A stretch of DNA of 7,227 bases, taken from NCBI GenBank assembly GCA_037445875.1, contig JBBIJR010000118.1, forward strand, positions 1 through 7,227, read 5' to 3'. The notes under the pieces are model-generated. The model saw only the letters and a list, made by a program, of their open reading frames with translations, was not told the origin of the DNA and did no database searches. Numbering within the stretch: the first letter of the stretch is position 1; each line of letters begins with the position of its first letter. Shown here one piece after another: positions 6,364 to 7,227 of this stretch. This stretch comes from JBBIJR01 sp037445875. GTDB lineage: Bacteria > CLD3 > SB21. The translations under genes were made by a program, and so were the position numbers.

Positions 6364-6392
6364 AAACCCGGTCCAGAGCGGCCGGGTTTTTT
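6364..6392. terminator. Bidirectional intrinsic terminator
   Basis: A stem AAACCCGG / CCGGGTTT (6364-6371 and 6382-6389) with a 10-base loop is followed by six T residues on the plus strand (6387-6392), ending the operon 26 bases after its last stop. Read on the minus strand, the same stem is followed by TTTCTTTA, so it can also end the dprA-receiver transcript converging from the right. Confidence 0.9.
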
Positions 6393-6410
6393 GTTGATCG
6401 TCCGTTCGGG

Positions 6411-6773
6411 TTAGGTCAGGGAGTGGATGAGTTCCACCAGCTTTCCCAGTCCGCCCATGCCCGACTTGGCGAACATGGCGTCGGCGCCGGCCGCCTCGGC
6501 CCGCACGCGGTATTCCTCGAGCGAACCCGTATGGAAGATGATTTTCGGGCGATCCGGGTTCGATGCCTTGACCTCTTCGCACACTTCGATGCCGTTCTTG
6601 CCGGGCATGTTGGTGTCGAGGATGATCACGTCCGGATCGAAGGACCGGACCTTGTCGGCGACCTGTGTGCCGTCTTCGGCAAAATCGAGATCAAAGCCCG
6701 CCTTCCCCAGATAGATTTTCAGCAGGCTGCGTACGGTGTTTTCATCGTCGACGACCAGGACCTTTTTTCCCAA
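6411..6773 (-). CDS. Stand-alone CheY-like response regulator receiver (TTG start)
   Basis: A 120-aa single receiver domain with no output domain. Visible residues are Asp9, Asp10 and Glu11 of the acidic pocket, phospho-accepting Asp53 (ILDTNMPGKNG), Thr82, Phe101 and Lys103, so it should be phosphorylatable. The Pro that normally follows the lysine is Ser here (FAKSG), and a Gly-rich turn follows. The start is TTG at 6773, giving the typical GKKVLVVDDE opening. It is supported by GGAAGGA a few bases upstream and by the absence of any in-frame ATG between it and dprA. The gene lies 32 nt after dprA on the same strand and is probably cotranscribed with it. No kinase is present. It is clearly distinct in sequence from the receiver at 3654-4025. 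Confidence 0.92.
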   Translation of the reverse strand: MGKKVLVVDDENTVRSLLKIYLGKAGFDLDFAEDGTQVADKVRSFDPDVIILDTNMPGKNGIEVCEEVKASNPDRPKIIFHTGSLEEYRVRAEAAGADAMFAKSGMGGLGKLVELIHSLT

Positions 6774-6805
6774 GAGCGGTTCCTTCCGGATTACGTTGAG
6801 GCGAA

Positions 6806-7227
6806 TTAGGCACGGATGAAATGTTTGCCGGCCACCTGCCGGACGGCACCCATCAGTTCGAGGCGGAGGAGGTGGGTGAGGGTCTCGGGCACGGTCATGC
6901 TGGCGGACCGCGAGATGACGTCCACGTGGAGCGGTTCGGATCCGAGCGTATCGTACAGGACCTGTTCGACCCCGTTCAAGTTCCAGGCCGCCCGGGCAGG
7001 CGCGGGTTTCAGAGCATACTCCAGCTTGGATTCGAGTTCCACCAGAATGTCCTCCACGGACTCGACGAGCTTGGCGCCCTGCTTGATGAGCCGGTTGGGG
7101 CCGATGGCCTGCGGTGTGGTGACGGTTCCGGGAACGGCGAACAGCTCCCGGTTCTGCTCGAGGGCGTATTCGGCCGTGAGCAGGGCCCCGCTCTTTTCGC
7201 CCGCCTCGACGATCACCGTGCCCAGGG
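6806..7227 (-). CDS. dprA: DNA processing protein DprA/Smf, C-terminal part (5' end beyond window)
   Basis: The last 140 or so residues of DprA, which loads RecA onto incoming single-stranded DNA during natural transformation. The frame is open through the window's right edge, so the start is not visible; the GTG at 7216 is internal. The end of the Rossmann-like DprA domain is recognisable from VEAGEKSGALLTAEYALEQ, then FAVPGTV, GPNRLIKQGAKLVES and the following helix. The final 60 or so residues form the winged-helix (DML1-like) tail, with the pattern VPETLTHLLRLELMGAVRQV. Presence of dprA is widespread and does not by itself prove competence. It is followed by the receiver gene at 32 nt. 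Confidence 0.93.
   Translation of the reverse strand, partial: LGTVIVEAGEKSGALLTAEYALEQNRELFAVPGTVTTPQAIGPNRLIKQGAKLVESVEDILVELESKLEYALKPAPARAAWNLNGVEQVLYDTLGSEPLHVDVISRSASMTVPETLTHLLRLELMGAVRQVAGKHFIRA

Overview
The window looks like chromosomal DNA of a moderately GC-rich, probably Gram-negative bacterium. A TonB/AgmX-like envelope protein implies an outer membrane. The mix of genes (glycogen synthesis, gamma-carbonic anhydrase, orphan receiver proteins, a large lineage-type hypothetical) and the dispersed-repeat style of the intergenic DNA suggest an uncultivated lineage, perhaps an FCB-like or Zixibacteria-like phylum. That placement is an impression, not a proof. There are no tRNA, rRNA or CRISPR sequences, and no complete insertion sequence.

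Left part (1-2736), minus strand. A 31-bp direct repeat (two copies) lies just downstream of glgC (ADP-glucose pyrophosphorylase, start best placed at 1326). Upstream of glgC is a 399-bp intergenic stretch that holds two near-identical-architecture palindromes (REP-like) and a classic intrinsic terminator. The terminator belongs to the next minus-strand gene, a single-pass membrane protein with an AgmX/PglI (TonB-like) C-terminal domain (1726-2736).

Middle part (2737-6392), plus strand. A 374-bp divergent intergenic region carries a near-consensus sigma-70 promoter (TTGATA-N17-TATATT). It drives a tight gene set: gamma-carbonic anhydrase-like hexapeptide protein, single-domain CheY-like receiver, MBL-fold metallohydrolase, and an unrecognised 457-aa protein with an acidic/polyproline/basic linker between two helical domains. 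The first three genes are separated by 3 and 10 nt. The fourth follows a 50-nt gap with its own strong ribosome binding site, a possible promoter, and a perfect TGTGAA-TG-TTCACA inverted repeat. A bidirectional terminator closes the unit.

Right part (6411-7227), minus strand. A second stand-alone receiver (TTG start) lies 32 nt downstream of dprA, whose 5' portion runs off the window.

Most of the window is ordinary housekeeping and signalling DNA. The item most worth follow-up is the receiver / MBL-hydrolase / unknown linker-protein set at 3654-6338, which looks like an uncharacterised signalling module. No histidine kinase or effector domain in the window explains either receiver.
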